Made by a program: the position numbers and the translations under genes | Shown: positions 42,611-52,115 of the stretch, one piece after another | Position numbering within the stretch: the stretch's first letter is position 1 | How the letters are laid out: the number at the start of each line of letters is the position of its first letter | Notes under the pieces: generated by a model | The model's input: only the letters and a program-made list of their open reading frames with translations | What the model was told of the DNA's origin: nothing | Databases searched by the model: none | From: Roseibacterium elongatum DSM 19469 | Lineage (GTDB): Bacteria; Pseudomonadota; Alphaproteobacteria; Rhodobacterales; Rhodobacteraceae | Direction of reading: 5' to 3' | DNA: 64,000 nt | Assembly: GCF_000590925.1 (NCBI RefSeq) | Contig: NZ_CP004372.1 | Location: forward strand, 134,001 to 198,000

Positions 42611-43588
42611 TCAGATGTCCAGCACCACCGTGCCCAGCTTGTCGCCCGAGGCGACCAGATCATGCGCCGCCGCGCAGTCGGCCAGCCCGCCACCCGACAC
42701 CACGGCATGGCTCAGCGCGCCGGCCTCCAGCCACGTGGTCAACTGCGCCTCGCCCATGCGCCGCGCCTCGCCCGCCAGTTGATAGACGATCAGCATATGC
42801 AGGCGAATGTCGCGGAACATGAACGGGTAGAACTCCAGCACCGGGGCCATCTCGCTGGCCGAGGCATAGGCGGCGATGGTGCCGCCCGGTTTGAGCAGCG
42901 CGAGGGACGCGTCCTGGTTCGCGGCAAAATCCACCTCGACGATGCGGTCCACGCCCGCGCCATAGGTCAGGTCCATCACCGCCTGAACCACGTCCGCCTC
43001 GCGGTAATTCACCCAGTCCCCGGCCCCGGAATGGGCGGCCTTTTCCTTGGAGGACACCGTGGTGATGACCCGCGCGCCGGACAGTTCCGCCATCTGGCAG
43101 GCATAGCGCCCGACCGTTCCGGCCCCGCCCGTCACCAGCACCGTCTGCCCCGCCACCGGTCCGTCGCCGCAGACGGCATACCATGCCGTCATCGCCGGAA
43201 TGCCCAGACAGGCCCCTTCGCCAAAGCCCGTCCCCTCGGGCAGGCGCACCGCCTGCGCGGCGGGCAGCGCGGCATACTCCGCCGCCGTGCCGAAGGCGCG
43301 TTGCCAGCCTGCGTTCCAGATCCAGACACGCTCGCCCAGACGGGCGGCATCGACGCCTTCGCCGACGGCCTCGATCACGCCCGCCCCGTCCGAATGCGGA
43401 ATGACGCGCGGATAGGCCATCTCGGCGCCGGGCCGCGCGCCTGCGCGCAGTTTCACGTCCGACGGGTTGATCCCAGTGGCTCGCAGGCGCACCAGCACCT
43501 CGCCGGGGCCCGCCACCGGGTCCGGCATCTCGCCGAGGGTCAGAACCTCCGCCGCCGCGCCGAAGCGTTCATACCAAACCGCACGCAT
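42611..43588 (-). CDS. NADPH:quinone oxidoreductase / zeta-crystallin-like MDR protein
   Basis: This is a zinc-independent medium-chain reductase. The GroES-like N-terminal domain (GEVLVRLRATGINPSDVKLR, PHSDGAGVIEAVGEGV) precedes a Rossmann domain with cofactor motif VLVTGGAGTVGRYACQM. Zinc ligands are not evident. It likely reduces quinones or enones with NADPH; the physiological substrate is unknown. It is 325 residues. Hairpin element copy 3 separates it from liuC upstream. Confidence 0.9.
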   Translation of the reverse strand: MRAVWYERFGAAAEVLTLGEMPDPVAGPGEVLVRLRATGINPSDVKLRAGARPGAEMAYPRVIPHSDGAGVIEAVGEGVDAARLGERVWIWNAGWQRAFGTAAEYAALPAAQAVRLPEGTGFGEGACLGIPAMTAWYAVCGDGPVAGQTVLVTGGAGTVGRYACQMAELSGARVITTVSSKEKAAHSGAGDWVNYREADVVQAVMDLTYGAGVDRIVEVDFAANQDASLALLKPGGTIAAYASASEMAPVLEFYPFMFRDIRLHMLIVYQLAGEARRMGEAQLTTWLEAGALSHAVVSGGGLADCAAAHDLVASGDKLGTVVLDI

Positions 43589-43620
43589 GCCACCGCCCTT
43601 TCCGGTCCCGCTCCGAAGGT

Positions 43621-43700
43621 GCCCCTTCTTCTTGGGTCAAATACTCCCGCCGGGGGCGCGCTGCGGCAAGGGGGTCGATCCCCCGCGCCGCAGCCCCCCG
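43621..43700 (-). repeat. Intergenic hairpin element, copy 3
   Basis: The plus strand starts CCTTCTTCTTGGGTCAAATA, then CCGGGGGC, then nested inverted repeats (CTGCGGC...GCCGCAG around GGGGGTCGATCCCCC). It directly follows the minus-strand liuC gene (stop at 43702). Confidence 0.6.
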
Positions 43701-43701
43701 C

Positions 43702-44499
43702 TCAGCCCCCCGCTCCGCTCTCGGCCCAGCGCGCTTTGCGCTTGTCGAAAAACGCGCCGATCCCCTCGGCCGCCTCGTCGCCTTCCCAGCGGGCGACCAG
43801 CGCGTCGATCGACAGCGACACCTGCGCCTCGTCCAGCGGCGCGGCCAGATCGGCGACCAGCGCCTTGCCTGCGGCGACCGCGCCGGGCGCGGCCGACAGA
43901 TATGGCGCGATCTCGGCCTCGATCGCCGCGTCCAGGTCGTCGGCCGATACCGTGTGCGCCAAAAGGCCCAACGCCACCGCCTCCTCGGCGGCAAAGACCC
44001 GCCCCGAAAAGAACACCCGCCGCGCATTGGCCGCCCCCATCCGCGCCACGACATAGGGGCCGATGGTGGCCGGGATCAGGCCGAGACGCACCTCGGTCAA
44101 ACCCATCTTGGCGCCCGCAACCCCGATCGCCACGTCGCACACGCTCATCAACCCCACGCCGCCGCCAAAGCTCTGGCCCTGCACCCGCCCGATCAGGGGT
44201 TTCGGCATCCGGTCGAGCGCGCCCAGCATCTCGGCCAGGCTGCGGGCCTCGCGGGCCCGGGTCTCGGCATCGGCCTGCATCTGGTCCTTCATCCAGCCCA
44301 GATCGCCCCCGGCACAGAAACTGCGCCCCTCGCCGGTCAGAACGACCACCCGCACCGCCGGGTCGCGGCCCAGCCGTACGGCGGCCTCGGTCAGGTCTGC
44401 GATCATGGCGGCATTCATCGCGTTGTGCTTGTCGGGGCGCGCCAGCGTCAGCGTCGCCACCCCGCGTGCGTCCACCTCGATCCGGATCGTCTCGGTCAT
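43702..44499 (-). CDS. liuC: Enoyl-CoA hydratase/isomerase, probable methylglutaconyl-CoA hydratase
   Basis: This crotonase-superfamily enzyme is expected to hydrate 3-methylglutaconyl-CoA to HMG-CoA in leucine breakdown. Crotonase features are RPDKHNAMNAAMIADL, the oxyanion-hole text GRSFCAGGDLGWM and VQGQSFGGGVGLMSVCD, and the catalytic-acid region GLTEVRLGLIPATIGPYV. The specific assignment rests on context: directly before hmgL, mccA and mccB. The start overlaps the hmgL stop by four bases. Length is 265. Confidence 0.88.
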   Translation of the reverse strand: MTETIRIEVDARGVATLTLARPDKHNAMNAAMIADLTEAAVRLGRDPAVRVVVLTGEGRSFCAGGDLGWMKDQMQADAETRAREARSLAEMLGALDRMPKPLIGRVQGQSFGGGVGLMSVCDVAIGVAGAKMGLTEVRLGLIPATIGPYVVARMGAANARRVFFSGRVFAAEEAVALGLLAHTVSADDLDAAIEAEIAPYLSAAPGAVAAGKALVADLAAPLDEAQVSLSIDALVARWEGDEAAEGIGAFFDKRKARWAESGAGG

Positions 44500-45371
44500 C
44501 CCGTCTCTCCCTCATCGCGCGGCGCGCGCATGGCCCGCGCCATGGCCGCCGCCTGTTCGATCACCGACAGGCTCAGCCCGGTTTCATGGCCCAGATCGGC
44601 CAGACGGCGCGCCACCGCCTCGGTCGCCACATTGCCCGCCGCCCCCGGCGCATAGGGGCACCCGCCCAAACCGCCCACGGCAGCATCGAAGACCCGCAGG
44701 CCCCGACCCAGTGCCACCTCGATATTGTCGAGTGCGCGGCCGGCGGTGTCATGAAAATGCCCCGCCAGCATGTCTGGCGGCACCTCGCCCAACACGGCGG
44801 ACAGCATCGCATCGACCGCCTCGGGCGTGCCCTGCCCGATCGTGTCGCCCAGCGAGATCTCGTAGCAGCCCATGGCGCGCAAGCGTGCCGCCACCCGCGC
44901 GACCGAGGCCGGGGCCACCGCCCCGTCATAGGGGCAATCGGTGACGCACGAGATATAGCCCCGCACCGGCACGCCATCGGCCCGCGCGGCCTCGGCCACG
45001 GGGGCAAAGCGCGCCAGGCTTTCCTCGATGCTGGCATTGATATTGGCGCGGCTGAACCCCTCGGAGGCCGCACCGAAAATCGCCACCTCGTCGGCTCGCG
45101 CCGCGCGGGCGCGCTCGTAGCCTTTCATGTTGGGCGTCAGCGCGGCATAGGACACGCCCGGCGCCCGCGCGATCCCGGCCAGAACCTCGGCACTGTCGGC
45201 CATCTGCGGCACCCATTTGGGGCTGACGAAACTGGCCACCTCGATCCGGCGAAACCCCGCGCGGCTCAACAGGTCGACCAGCGCCACCTTTTCCGCCGTC
45301 GGGATCAGGCGCTTTTCGTTCTGCAACCCGTCACGCGGCCCGACCTCGAAAATCTCGACGAACTCCGGCAT
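44496..45371 (-). CDS. Hydroxymethylglutaryl-CoA lyase
   Basis: The enzyme splits HMG-CoA to acetoacetate and acetyl-CoA, the last leucine-specific step. It is a TIM-barrel DRE-type lyase: EVGPRDGLQNEK (metal/catalytic Asp and Arg), SFVSPKWVPQMADS, GHFHDTAGRALDN (His ligands) and the signature VGGLGGCPYAPGAAGN with the catalytic Cys. ATG at 45371 gives 291 residues, the usual size. It lies one base from the GST gene. Confidence 0.95.
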   Translation of the reverse strand: MPEFVEIFEVGPRDGLQNEKRLIPTAEKVALVDLLSRAGFRRIEVASFVSPKWVPQMADSAEVLAGIARAPGVSYAALTPNMKGYERARAARADEVAIFGAASEGFSRANINASIEESLARFAPVAEAARADGVPVRGYISCVTDCPYDGAVAPASVARVAARLRAMGCYEISLGDTIGQGTPEAVDAMLSAVLGEVPPDMLAGHFHDTAGRALDNIEVALGRGLRVFDAAVGGLGGCPYAPGAAGNVATEAVARRLADLGHETGLSLSVIEQAAAMARAMRAPRDEGETG

Positions 45372-45372
45372 C

Positions 45373-46029
45373 TCACCCCTCCCAGGGTTCATAATAGTCG
45401 CGCGTATACAGCCGCTCGGCATCCTCGACCGGCAGGCTGGCGATAAAGCCGGGCCGCGCCGTGATCCGCGCATACCACGCCGCGAGGCGCGGGAAAGCCT
45501 CGAGCGGTGCGAAATGGCGCGCCATGTACACCGCCTGCCCCACGCTGACATCGGCGGCCGAGAACCCACCGTCGAGCAGATAGTCGCGCCCCTCCAGCCG
45601 CCCCTCGATCGCGGCATAGCATTTCTCGATCCGCCTCGCCTCCAGCTTCATGACCACCGGGCTGCGCATCGCGTCGTCGTAAAGCATCAGGTGCTGCTGG
45701 GTCAGCGCCGCCACATGCTGGCTCAGTGTCTCGGAAAAATGCACCCAGATCAGCCAGTCGATCCGCTCCGCATCGCCCGGCATCCGGCCCATGGCGCTGT
45801 CGGGGAACCGCTCGCACAACGCCTCGGTGATCGCACCCGTCTCCCAGATCGTGCGCCCGTCCATCTCCAGCGCGGGCACGCGACCCGCCGGGTTCAGCGC
45901 CAGGTATTCGGGGCTGCGCAGCGACTTGTCGAAGGGCCATTGCACCACCTCGAACTCCACGCCCATTTCATGCAGCAACCAGAAGGTCCGCATCGAGCGG
46001 CTCTGCGGCACATGATGCAGCCGGATCAT
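45373..46029 (-). CDS. Glutathione S-transferase-family protein
   Basis: A two-domain cytosolic GST: N-terminal thioredoxin-like domain (RLHHVPQSRSMRTFWLLHEM, LNPAGRVPALEMDGRTIWET) and helical C-terminal domain. The Ser residues in VPQSRSM are candidate catalytic residues. Its overlap with mccA (four bases) and one-base gap to hmgL place it inside the leucine operon. It may handle a glutathione adduct of an unsaturated acyl-CoA intermediate, which is speculative. 218 residues. Confidence 0.9.
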   Translation of the reverse strand: MIRLHHVPQSRSMRTFWLLHEMGVEFEVVQWPFDKSLRSPEYLALNPAGRVPALEMDGRTIWETGAITEALCERFPDSAMGRMPGDAERIDWLIWVHFSETLSQHVAALTQQHLMLYDDAMRSPVVMKLEARRIEKCYAAIEGRLEGRDYLLDGGFSAADVSVGQAVYMARHFAPLEAFPRLAAWYARITARPGFIASLPVEDAERLYTRDYYEPWEG

Positions 46030-47981
46030 GCCGCGCTCTCCGCTTCGTCTTCCAGCACGATCAGCGCGGCCCCCGCCTCGACCTGCGCGCCCTCGGCCAC
46101 CAGAACCTCGGCCACGACACCATCGCGCCCGGCGACCAACGCATGCTCCATCTTCATCGCCTCCAGCACCGCCAACCGGTCGCCCGCCGCCACGGCCTGC
46201 CCCGGCGCGACCAACACGGTCTTGACCAGCCCGGGCATCGGCGCCTCGATCCGGCCCGCCGCCGCCCCCGGCCCGGCGGCCACGTCCAGCGGGTCGGGGA
46301 TAGTGAAATGCGCGGCCTCGCCCTGGAACACCGACAGACCGGCCTCATGGGAAACGACGCGCGCCGGCACCGCCTGCCCATCGATCGACCACCGCTCCCC
46401 GTCACGGGCCACGGTGACGGCCCCGTCCTCGGTCGTGACGCGCGCGCGCCCGCTCCCCAAAACCGCGACCCGGCCCTCATGCAGCACATCGCCCTCGGCC
46501 AGGCACACGGCCCGGTCCAGCGCCGCCCACAGCGTGAACCCCGCCGCCGCGTCGCCATCGCCCGCGCCCAGCACCGCCCCCGCCAGGGCCAGCCGGATCG
46601 CATCCGGCGCCGCCGAAACCTCCGCCGACAAGGCCGCGACATCGCGGTCGATCAACCCGGTATCCACGTCGCCGGCCGCAAAGCCCTCATGCGTGGCCAA
46701 CCGCCGCAGAAAGGTCAGATTGGTGACGGACCCGGCCACCTCGGTCTCGGCCAGGGCGTGATCGAGTTGCCGTAACGCCGCCGCGCGCGTCGGCCCATGC
46801 ACCGTCAGCTTGGCGATCATCGGGTCGTACCAGGGGCTGATCTCGTCGCCCGGCCGCACGCCCGTATCGGCCCGCACCCCGCCGGGAAAGCGCAGATGCG
46901 CCAGCCGCCCCGTCGCGGGCAGAAACCCTTTCGGCACATCCTCGGCATAAAGCCGCGCCTCGAAGGCATGGCCGCTGATCGACAGATCCCCCTGGCCACA
47001 GGGCAGCGCCTCGCCCGAGGCGACGCGCAACTGCCACTCCACCAGATCCACGCCGGTGATCGCCTCGGTCACCGGATGTTCGACCTGCAGCCGCGTGTTC
47101 ATCTCCATGAAATAGAACCGGTCGGGCCGCAGACCGGCACTGGCATCGACGATGAACTCGACCGTCCCCGCCCCGCTATAGCCGATCGCCTCGGCGGCGC
47201 GCACGGCGGCGGCCCCCATCTCGGCGCGCATCTCCTCGGTCATGCCGGGGGCGGGCGCCTCCTCGATCACCTTCTGGTGGCGGCGCTGCAGCGAACAATC
47301 CCGCTCGAAGAGATGCACCGCATCCGTCCCGTCGCCGAACACCTGCACCTCGATATGGCGCGGCTTCTCGACGAATTTTTCGATCAACACCGCGTCATTT
47401 CCGAATGCCGTGGCCGCCTCCCCCTTGGCGCTCGCCAGCGCCTCCATGAAGCCCGCCGGTGCATCCACCTTGCGCATGCCCTTGCCGCCGCCCCCCGCAA
47501 CCGCCTTGATCAGGACCGGGTAGCCGATGGCATCCGCCGCCCCCGACAGATGCTCGGGGTCCTGGTTTTCGCCGTGATAGCCCGGCACGACCGGCACGCC
47601 CGCCTCCTGCATCAGCGCCTTGGCCGCATCCTTCAGCCCCATCGCGCGGATTGCCTTGGCCGACGGCCCGATGAAAACCAGCCCCGCCGCCTCCACCGCC
47701 TCCACGAAATCGGGGTTTTCGGACAGGAACCCATAGCCCGGATGGATCGCCTGCGCACCGGTGGCCTGCGCGGCAGCGATGATCGCATCGCCCCGCAAAT
47801 AGCTGTCCGCCGGGCGTGGCCCGCCGATATGCACCGCCTCATCGGCCATCGCCACATGACGCGCCCCGGCATCCGCGTCGGAAAAGACCGCCACCGTGCC
47901 CACGCCCAGCTTCCGCGCCGTCTCGATCACACGACAGGCGATCTCGCCCCGGTTCGCAATCAGGATCTTGTGAAACATCAT
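46026..47981 (-). CDS. Methylcrotonyl-CoA carboxylase biotin-carrying (alpha) subunit
   Basis: The subunit carboxylates biotin and carries it to the CT subunit, in 3-methylcrotonyl-CoA carboxylation of leucine catabolism. Domains are biotin carboxylase/ATP-grasp at about 1-450 (IANRGEIACRVIETARKLG, KAVAGGGGKGMRKVDAPAGF, FMEMNTRLQVEHPVTEAITG), a middle MCC-type linker, and the BCCP domain ending with LEAMKMEHALVAG, whose Lys is biotinylated, presumably by BirA. It is 651 residues. Two adjacent Met codons start it at 47981. Substrate assignment rests on the neighbouring ivd, hmgL and liuC. Confidence 0.94.
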   Translation of the reverse strand: MMFHKILIANRGEIACRVIETARKLGVGTVAVFSDADAGARHVAMADEAVHIGGPRPADSYLRGDAIIAAAQATGAQAIHPGYGFLSENPDFVEAVEAAGLVFIGPSAKAIRAMGLKDAAKALMQEAGVPVVPGYHGENQDPEHLSGAADAIGYPVLIKAVAGGGGKGMRKVDAPAGFMEALASAKGEAATAFGNDAVLIEKFVEKPRHIEVQVFGDGTDAVHLFERDCSLQRRHQKVIEEAPAPGMTEEMRAEMGAAAVRAAEAIGYSGAGTVEFIVDASAGLRPDRFYFMEMNTRLQVEHPVTEAITGVDLVEWQLRVASGEALPCGQGDLSISGHAFEARLYAEDVPKGFLPATGRLAHLRFPGGVRADTGVRPGDEISPWYDPMIAKLTVHGPTRAAALRQLDHALAETEVAGSVTNLTFLRRLATHEGFAAGDVDTGLIDRDVAALSAEVSAAPDAIRLALAGAVLGAGDGDAAAGFTLWAALDRAVCLAEGDVLHEGRVAVLGSGRARVTTEDGAVTVARDGERWSIDGQAVPARVVSHEAGLSVFQGEAAHFTIPDPLDVAAGPGAAAGRIEAPMPGLVKTVLVAPGQAVAAGDRLAVLEAMKMEHALVAGRDGVVAEVLVAEGAQVEAGAALIVLEDEAESAA

Positions 47982-48019
47982 CCCTCCCTCGGACGCGCGG
48001 GCCCTCTCGCCCGACCCGC

Positions 48020-48085
48020 ACCTTCATCTTGGCCAAAAACCTCTCGGGGGAGCGCGAGGGGGCAGACAGCCCCCTCGCTCCCACC
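48020..48085 (-). repeat. Intergenic hairpin element, copy 4
   Basis: The plus strand reads CCTTCATCTTGGCCAAAAAC, then TCGGGGGA, then the perfect stem GAGGGGGC-AGACA-GCCCCCTC. It lies 3' of the ASCH gene and upstream of mccA, inside the liu operon. Read on the minus strand it is a GC hairpin followed by TTTTTGG, like an intrinsic terminator or attenuator. Confidence 0.65.
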
Positions 48086-48144
48086 GATGCCAAAGGCACA
48101 ACCGGCGGCACCTCCGCGCGCCGCCCCGTGCCGCCCGGGCGCGC

Positions 48145-48570
48145 TCACGCCTGCCCCTCCCGCAGATCCTCGACCAGCTCGAACCGCTCCCAGATCAGCG
48201 GCATATCGGGGGCGAAAATGCCCAGCCGGCGATAGTACCGCTCATGTCCCGCGCGCCAGCTCTCCAGGCTGTCGTCCTCGCCCTCCAGCAGCGCCATCTC
48301 CTCGGTCATGTCGCAAAACCGCAGCGGCACCAACGCGACCGTCCGCGTGACCAGCTGCGGCACATCGTCGAAATCCAGCGCGATATCGCACCGACCCACC
48401 ACCGGTGCGGCCTCTCCCGCCGCGATCTCGGCCTCCGAGCTGCAGGTCGCCCGCTTTCGGCCCGCCCGTACCAGGGCCAGCAGCTCGGCGCACAAGTCCG
48501 GGCCGTCCCCGAACCGGTAGGTCGTGGCCCCCGGGTAGCGCCGCCGCAGGGCGTCCAGCGCCGCCGTCAC
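48145..48570 (-). CDS. ASCH-domain protein in liu operon
   Basis: A 141-residue ASCH (PUA-like beta-barrel) protein: [64 protein letters not shown] proteins bind RNA or nucleotides and some hydrolyse N4-acetylcytidine; activity here is not known. Its start overlaps mccB's stop by four bases, so it is translated with the carboxylase subunit. Confidence 0.85.
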   Translation of the reverse strand: MTAALDALRRRYPGATTYRFGDGPDLCAELLALVRAGRKRATCSSEAEIAAGEAAPVVGRCDIALDFDDVPQLVTRTVALVPLRFCDMTEEMALLEGEDDSLESWRAGHERYYRRLGIFAPDMPLIWERFELVEDLREGQA

Positions 48571-50174
48571 ATCCGAAACACGCCAAAGCGTGTCTCCTCG
48601 ATGGGCGCGTTCAGCGCCGCCGACAGGCTCAGCCCCAGCACCTCGCGCGACCGGCGCGGGTCCACCACCCCGTCATCCCATAGCCGCGCCGAGGCATAGA
48701 GCGGATGCGACTGGCGCTCGAACATCTCGATGGTCGGGCGCTTGAACGCGGCCTCGTCCTCGGGCGACCACGCCTCGCCCGCCCGCTCGATCGCGTCGCG
48801 CTTGACGGTGGCCAGAACACCCGCCGCCTGCGCCCCGCCCATCACGCTGATCCGGCTGTTGGGCCAGGTCCACAGGAAGCGCGGCGAATAGGCCCGCCCC
48901 GCCATGCCGTAATTCCCGGCCCCAAACGACCCGCCCACCAGCATCGTCACCTTGGGCACAGCGGTCGTGGCCACCGCCGTCACCATCTTGGCGCCATGGC
49001 GCGCGATGCCTTCGTTCTCGTATTTGCGGCCCACCATGAACCCGGTGATGTTCTGCAGGAACACCAGCGGGATCTTGCGCTGCGAACACAGCTCGACAAA
49101 ATGCGCCGCCTTCTGCGCGGACTCAGAGAACAGCACGCCATTGTTGGCGATGATCCCGACGGGCAGGCCCATCACCTCGGCGAACCCGGTCACGATCGTC
49201 TCGCCGAAACGCGGCTTGAACTCGTCGAACCAGCTGTCATCGACCACCCGCGCGATCACCTCGCGGATGTCATAGGGCGTCGACAGGGACGCCGGAACCA
49301 CGTCGAACAATTCCTCCGGATCGTAGGCCGGGGGCCGCCCCTGTAGGGCGGGCTTCAGCCCGCCGCCGCCTGCGCCTTTCAGCGACCCGACCGCCCGCCG
49401 CGCCAAGGCCAGTGCATGCGCGTCATCCTCGGCCAGATAGTCGGCAACCCCGGACAGGCGCGTATGCACATCGCCGCCGCCCAGATCCTCGGCCGTCACC
49501 ACCTCGCCCGTCGCGGCCTTGACCAGCGGCGGTCCGGCCAGAAAGATCGTCCCCTGTTCCTTCACGATAATCGTCACGTCCGACATCGCGGGCACATAGG
49601 CGCCCCCGGCCGTGCAGGAGCCCATGACGACGGCGATCTGCGCGATCCCCTTCGCACTCATCCGCGCCTGGTTGTAGAAAATCCGCCCGAAATGGTCGCG
49701 GTCGGGAAAGACCTCGTCCTGCTGCGGCAGGTTGGCGCCGCCACTGTCCACCAGATAAATGCAGGGCAGATGGCACTCCTCGGCGATCTCTTGCGCGCGC
49801 AGGTGCTTTTTCACCGTCATCGGGAAATAGGTGCCGCCCTTCACGGTGGCGTCGTTGCACACCACCATGACCTCGCGGCCCTGCACCCGGCCCACGCCCG
49901 CGATCACGCCCGCCGCCGGGGCCGCGCCGTCATAGAGGCCATGCGCCGCCGTCGCGCCCACCTCCAGAAACGGCGAGCCGGGATCGAGCAGGTTGGCCAC
50001 CCGGTCACGCGGCAGCATCTTGCCCCGCGACAAGTGCCGCTCGCGCGCCCGCGCGCCGCCCCCCTCGGCGGCCAGCGCGGCGGCCTCCTCGATCACGCAC
50101 AGAGCCTCGAGATGGGCGGCGCGGTTCGCTCGCACCTCGTCCGATCCCGTCACCAGAGCCGATTTCAATCTCAT
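48567..50174 (-). CDS. Methylcrotonyl-CoA carboxylase carboxyltransferase (beta) subunit
   Basis: The CT subunit transfers CO2 from carboxybiotin to 3-methylcrotonyl-CoA. It has the ClpP/crotonase-fold carboxyltransferase halves: [35 protein letters not shown], then [20 protein letters not shown] and [20 protein letters not shown]. Start ATG at 50174 ([14 protein letters not shown]) gives 535 residues, normal for the family. Confidence 0.95.
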   Translation of the reverse strand: MRLKSALVTGSDEVRANRAAHLEALCVIEEAAALAAEGGGARARERHLSRGKMLPRDRVANLLDPGSPFLEVGATAAHGLYDGAAPAAGVIAGVGRVQGREVMVVCNDATVKGGTYFPMTVKKHLRAQEIAEECHLPCIYLVDSGGANLPQQDEVFPDRDHFGRIFYNQARMSAKGIAQIAVVMGSCTAGGAYVPAMSDVTIIVKEQGTIFLAGPPLVKAATGEVVTAEDLGGGDVHTRLSGVADYLAEDDAHALALARRAVGSLKGAGGGGLKPALQGRPPAYDPEELFDVVPASLSTPYDIREVIARVVDDSWFDEFKPRFGETIVTGFAEVMGLPVGIIANNGVLFSESAQKAAHFVELCSQRKIPLVFLQNITGFMVGRKYENEGIARHGAKMVTAVATTAVPKVTMLVGGSFGAGNYGMAGRAYSPRFLWTWPNSRISVMGGAQAAGVLATVKRDAIERAGEAWSPEDEAAFKRPTIEMFERQSHPLYASARLWDDGVVDPRRSREVLGLSLSAALNAPIEETRFGVFRM

Positions 50175-50193
50175 CTCACGCCTCCCCCGCGCC

Positions 50194-50508
50194 TCATGTC
50201 CCCAGCTCCGCCTCCAGAGCGTCCGCGTCGATCTCCACCGCACGGCCCAGCCGATCCACCGGATAGGCCCTTGCCCGCCCGCCCTCGGGCGCGCAGATCA
50301 CCACCATCCGCACCCCCGGCAGGGCCGAGGGGCGTGCAAAGCAATCGGTGCGCGCGCCACCGGTCTCGGCCACGTAGCCGGCCGCCACGGCTTCGATGAT
50401 CTCGGTCTCGCCGGGCGGGGCGGCCCGGAGACCCAGCAGCACGCCCAGCGCGCCCACAAAGGCCAACAGCGCCGCCAGCGGCAGGATCAGGCCACGCCGC
50501 CCGCCCAT
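50194..50508 (-). CDS. Small membrane-anchored protein in liu operon
   Basis: A 104-residue protein with one N-terminal membrane helix ([20 protein letters not shown]) and a short periplasmic domain with two Cys ([20 protein letters not shown], then [11 protein letters not shown]). It lies 4 bases after the ivd stop and 19 bases before mccB, so it is part of the operon. No family recognised. Confidence 0.72.
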   Translation of the reverse strand: MGGRRGLILPLAALLAFVGALGVLLGLRAAPPGETEIIEAVAAGYVAETGGARTDCFARPSALPGVRMVVICAPEGGRARAYPVDRLGRAVEIDADALEAELGT

Positions 50509-50512
50509 CGCC

Positions 50513-51676
50513 TCAGACCATCGCCGCCATCAATTCACGCCCCACCAGCATGCGCCGGATCTCGGACGTGCCCGCCCCGATCTCCATCAGCTTGGCGTCG
50601 CGGAACATGCGGCTGACGGGGCTGTCATTCATGAACCCCGCGCCGCCCATCGCCTGCACCGCCTGATGCGCGACCTTCATCCCCTCTTCCGAGGCATAAA
50701 GCACGCAGCCCGCCGCATCCTGCCGCGTGACCTCGCCACGATCGCAGGCCTTGGCGACCTCGTAGGCATAGGCCCGCGCGGTGTTCAGCGCGACATACAT
50801 GTCGGCGATCTTGCCCTGCATCAGTTGAAAGTTTCCGACCGGCTGGCCGAACTGCTTGCGCTCGGCCATGTAGGGCATGATCTCGTCCATGCAGCCGGCC
50901 ATGATGCCGATATTGACGCCCGACAGAACCACGCGCTCGTAATCGAGGCCCGACATCAGCACGCGCACGCCGCGCCCCTCTTCGCCCAGCACGTTCTCGA
51001 AGGGCACTTCGACATCCTCGAAGACCAGTTCGGCCGTGTTCGACCCGCGCATCCCCATCTTGTCGAAATGCGGGCTGGTCGAGAACCCTTTCATCTCCTT
51101 TTCGACGAGAAAGGCCGTGATGCCGCGCGATCCCGCCTCGGGGTCGGTCTTGGCATAGACCACCAGCGTGTCTGCATCGGGGCCGTTGGTGATCCAGTAT
51201 TTCGTGCCGTTCAGCGTGTAATAGCCGTTCTTCTTCTCGGCGCGCAGCTTCATGCCCACCACGTCCGAGCCCGCGCCCGCCTCGGACATGGCCAGCGCGC
51301 CGACATGCTCGCCCGAGATCAGCTTGGGCAGGTACTTCTGCTTCTGCTCCTCAGTCGCGTTCAGCTTGATCTGGTTGACGCAGAGGTTCGAATGCGCCCC
51401 GTAGCTCAGCCCGATCGAGGCAGAGACGCGGCTGATCTCCTCCACCGCGATGGTATGCGCCAGGTATCCCATCCCGGCGCCGCCATAGGCCTCGTCCACC
51501 GTGATGCCCAAAAGGCCCAACTCGCCCATCTCGGTCCACAGCTCGTTCGGAAACGCGTTGGATTTGTCGGTCTCGGCGGCCAGCGGCTTTACCCGCTCCT
51601 GCGCCCAGCGATGCACCATCTCGCGCAGCGCGTTGACGTCGTCGCCGAGATCAAAGTTCATCGAGGCCATGAACAT
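50513..51676 (-). CDS. ivd: Isovaleryl-CoA dehydrogenase
   Basis: An FAD acyl-CoA dehydrogenase that oxidises isovaleryl-CoA to 3-methylcrotonyl-CoA, first committed step of the leucine branch. It has [52 protein letters not shown] and the IVD-specific catalytic Glu in [16 protein letters not shown], with [20 protein letters not shown] at the end. It is 387 residues. It is the first gene of the liu operon, 20 bases downstream of the operator and promoter described below. The start could be ATG at 51676 or the third-codon-later ATG. Confidence 0.95.
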   Translation of the reverse strand: MFMASMNFDLGDDVNALREMVHRWAQERVKPLAAETDKSNAFPNELWTEMGELGLLGITVDEAYGGAGMGYLAHTIAVEEISRVSASIGLSYGAHSNLCVNQIKLNATEEQKQKYLPKLISGEHVGALAMSEAGAGSDVVGMKLRAEKKNGYYTLNGTKYWITNGPDADTLVVYAKTDPEAGSRGITAFLVEKEMKGFSTSPHFDKMGMRGSNTAELVFEDVEVPFENVLGEEGRGVRVLMSGLDYERVVLSGVNIGIMAGCMDEIMPYMAERKQFGQPVGNFQLMQGKIADMYVALNTARAYAYEVAKACDRGEVTRQDAAGCVLYASEEGMKVAHQAVQAMGGAGFMNDSPVSRMFRDAKLMEIGAGTSEIRRMLVGRELMAAMV

Positions 51677-51696
51677 GCCCTCGCCCTCCCCTTAAT

Positions 51697-51710
51697 TGAA
51701 CACTTGTTCA
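51697..51710. promoter_or_regulatory. Palindromic operator upstream of ivd
   Basis: TGAACA-CT-TGTTCA is a perfect 14-base palindrome, with further A/T symmetry on both sides. It lies just downstream of the -10 element, across the expected transcription start, and so is well placed for a repressor, probably TetR- or similar dimeric type. No regulator gene is adjacent. Confidence 0.75.
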
Positions 51711-51711
51711 T

Positions 51712-51740
51712 TTAATACGAGCACAGGTGAGTCGTGTCAA
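51712..51740 (-). promoter_or_regulatory. Sigma-70-type promoter of the liu operon
   Basis: The minus strand has TTGACA (51740-51735), a 17-base spacer and TATTAA (51717-51712). This is a perfect -35 and a near-consensus -10. The predicted start near 51705 lies inside the palindrome. The remaining intergenic bases 51741-52115 contain no gene that I can support, only the 22-bp palindrome at 52022-52043 and GC-rich sequence. Confidence 0.8.
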
Positions 51741-52021
51741 AGGGAACCTGCGTTCACCCGATCTTAACCGATCCGTGCCAGTCTCTGCGGTCATGGACAT
51801 GTCCCGCCGGGTGCTGACACCGCCCGGCCCGCAAATCAGGGTCCCAGCTGCTGCCAAAGACCGCCCCCAAAGGGCCTAGGCGGCGGGCCGACCGAACCGG
51901 TTCAAGGCCCCCGGAGGTTCCGGGGTGTGGACACCTCCCCTTGGCGGCGCCGCCATCCTTGCGACCAGCCAGACGGGCCGCGCGCTCTTCCCCCGAGACA
52001 GACGCCAAATCAAAGGCACCA

Positions 52022-52043
52022 CCGGACCTGTCGACAGGTCCGG
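52022..52043. repeat. 22-bp perfect palindrome upstream of phzF-like gene
   Basis: CCGGACCTGTC-GACAGGTCCGG is perfectly self-complementary and lies 73 bases upstream of the PhzF-family start. It may be an operator or part of a dispersed element; no T-tract follows, so it is not a typical terminator. Confidence 0.7.
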
Positions 52044-52115
52044 GCCTGAAAACGGCCCCTTGCCAAGCCGCCCGCCAGCCTGTTCCCTGACGTCCGATCC
52101 CCAAAAGGCGCGCAC

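Noticed and set aside
40958-44056. A plus-strand open frame of more than 1000 codons.
   Set aside because: It lies antisense to the acyl-CoA synthetase, quinone reductase and liuC genes, all with clear motifs; its own text is low complexity.
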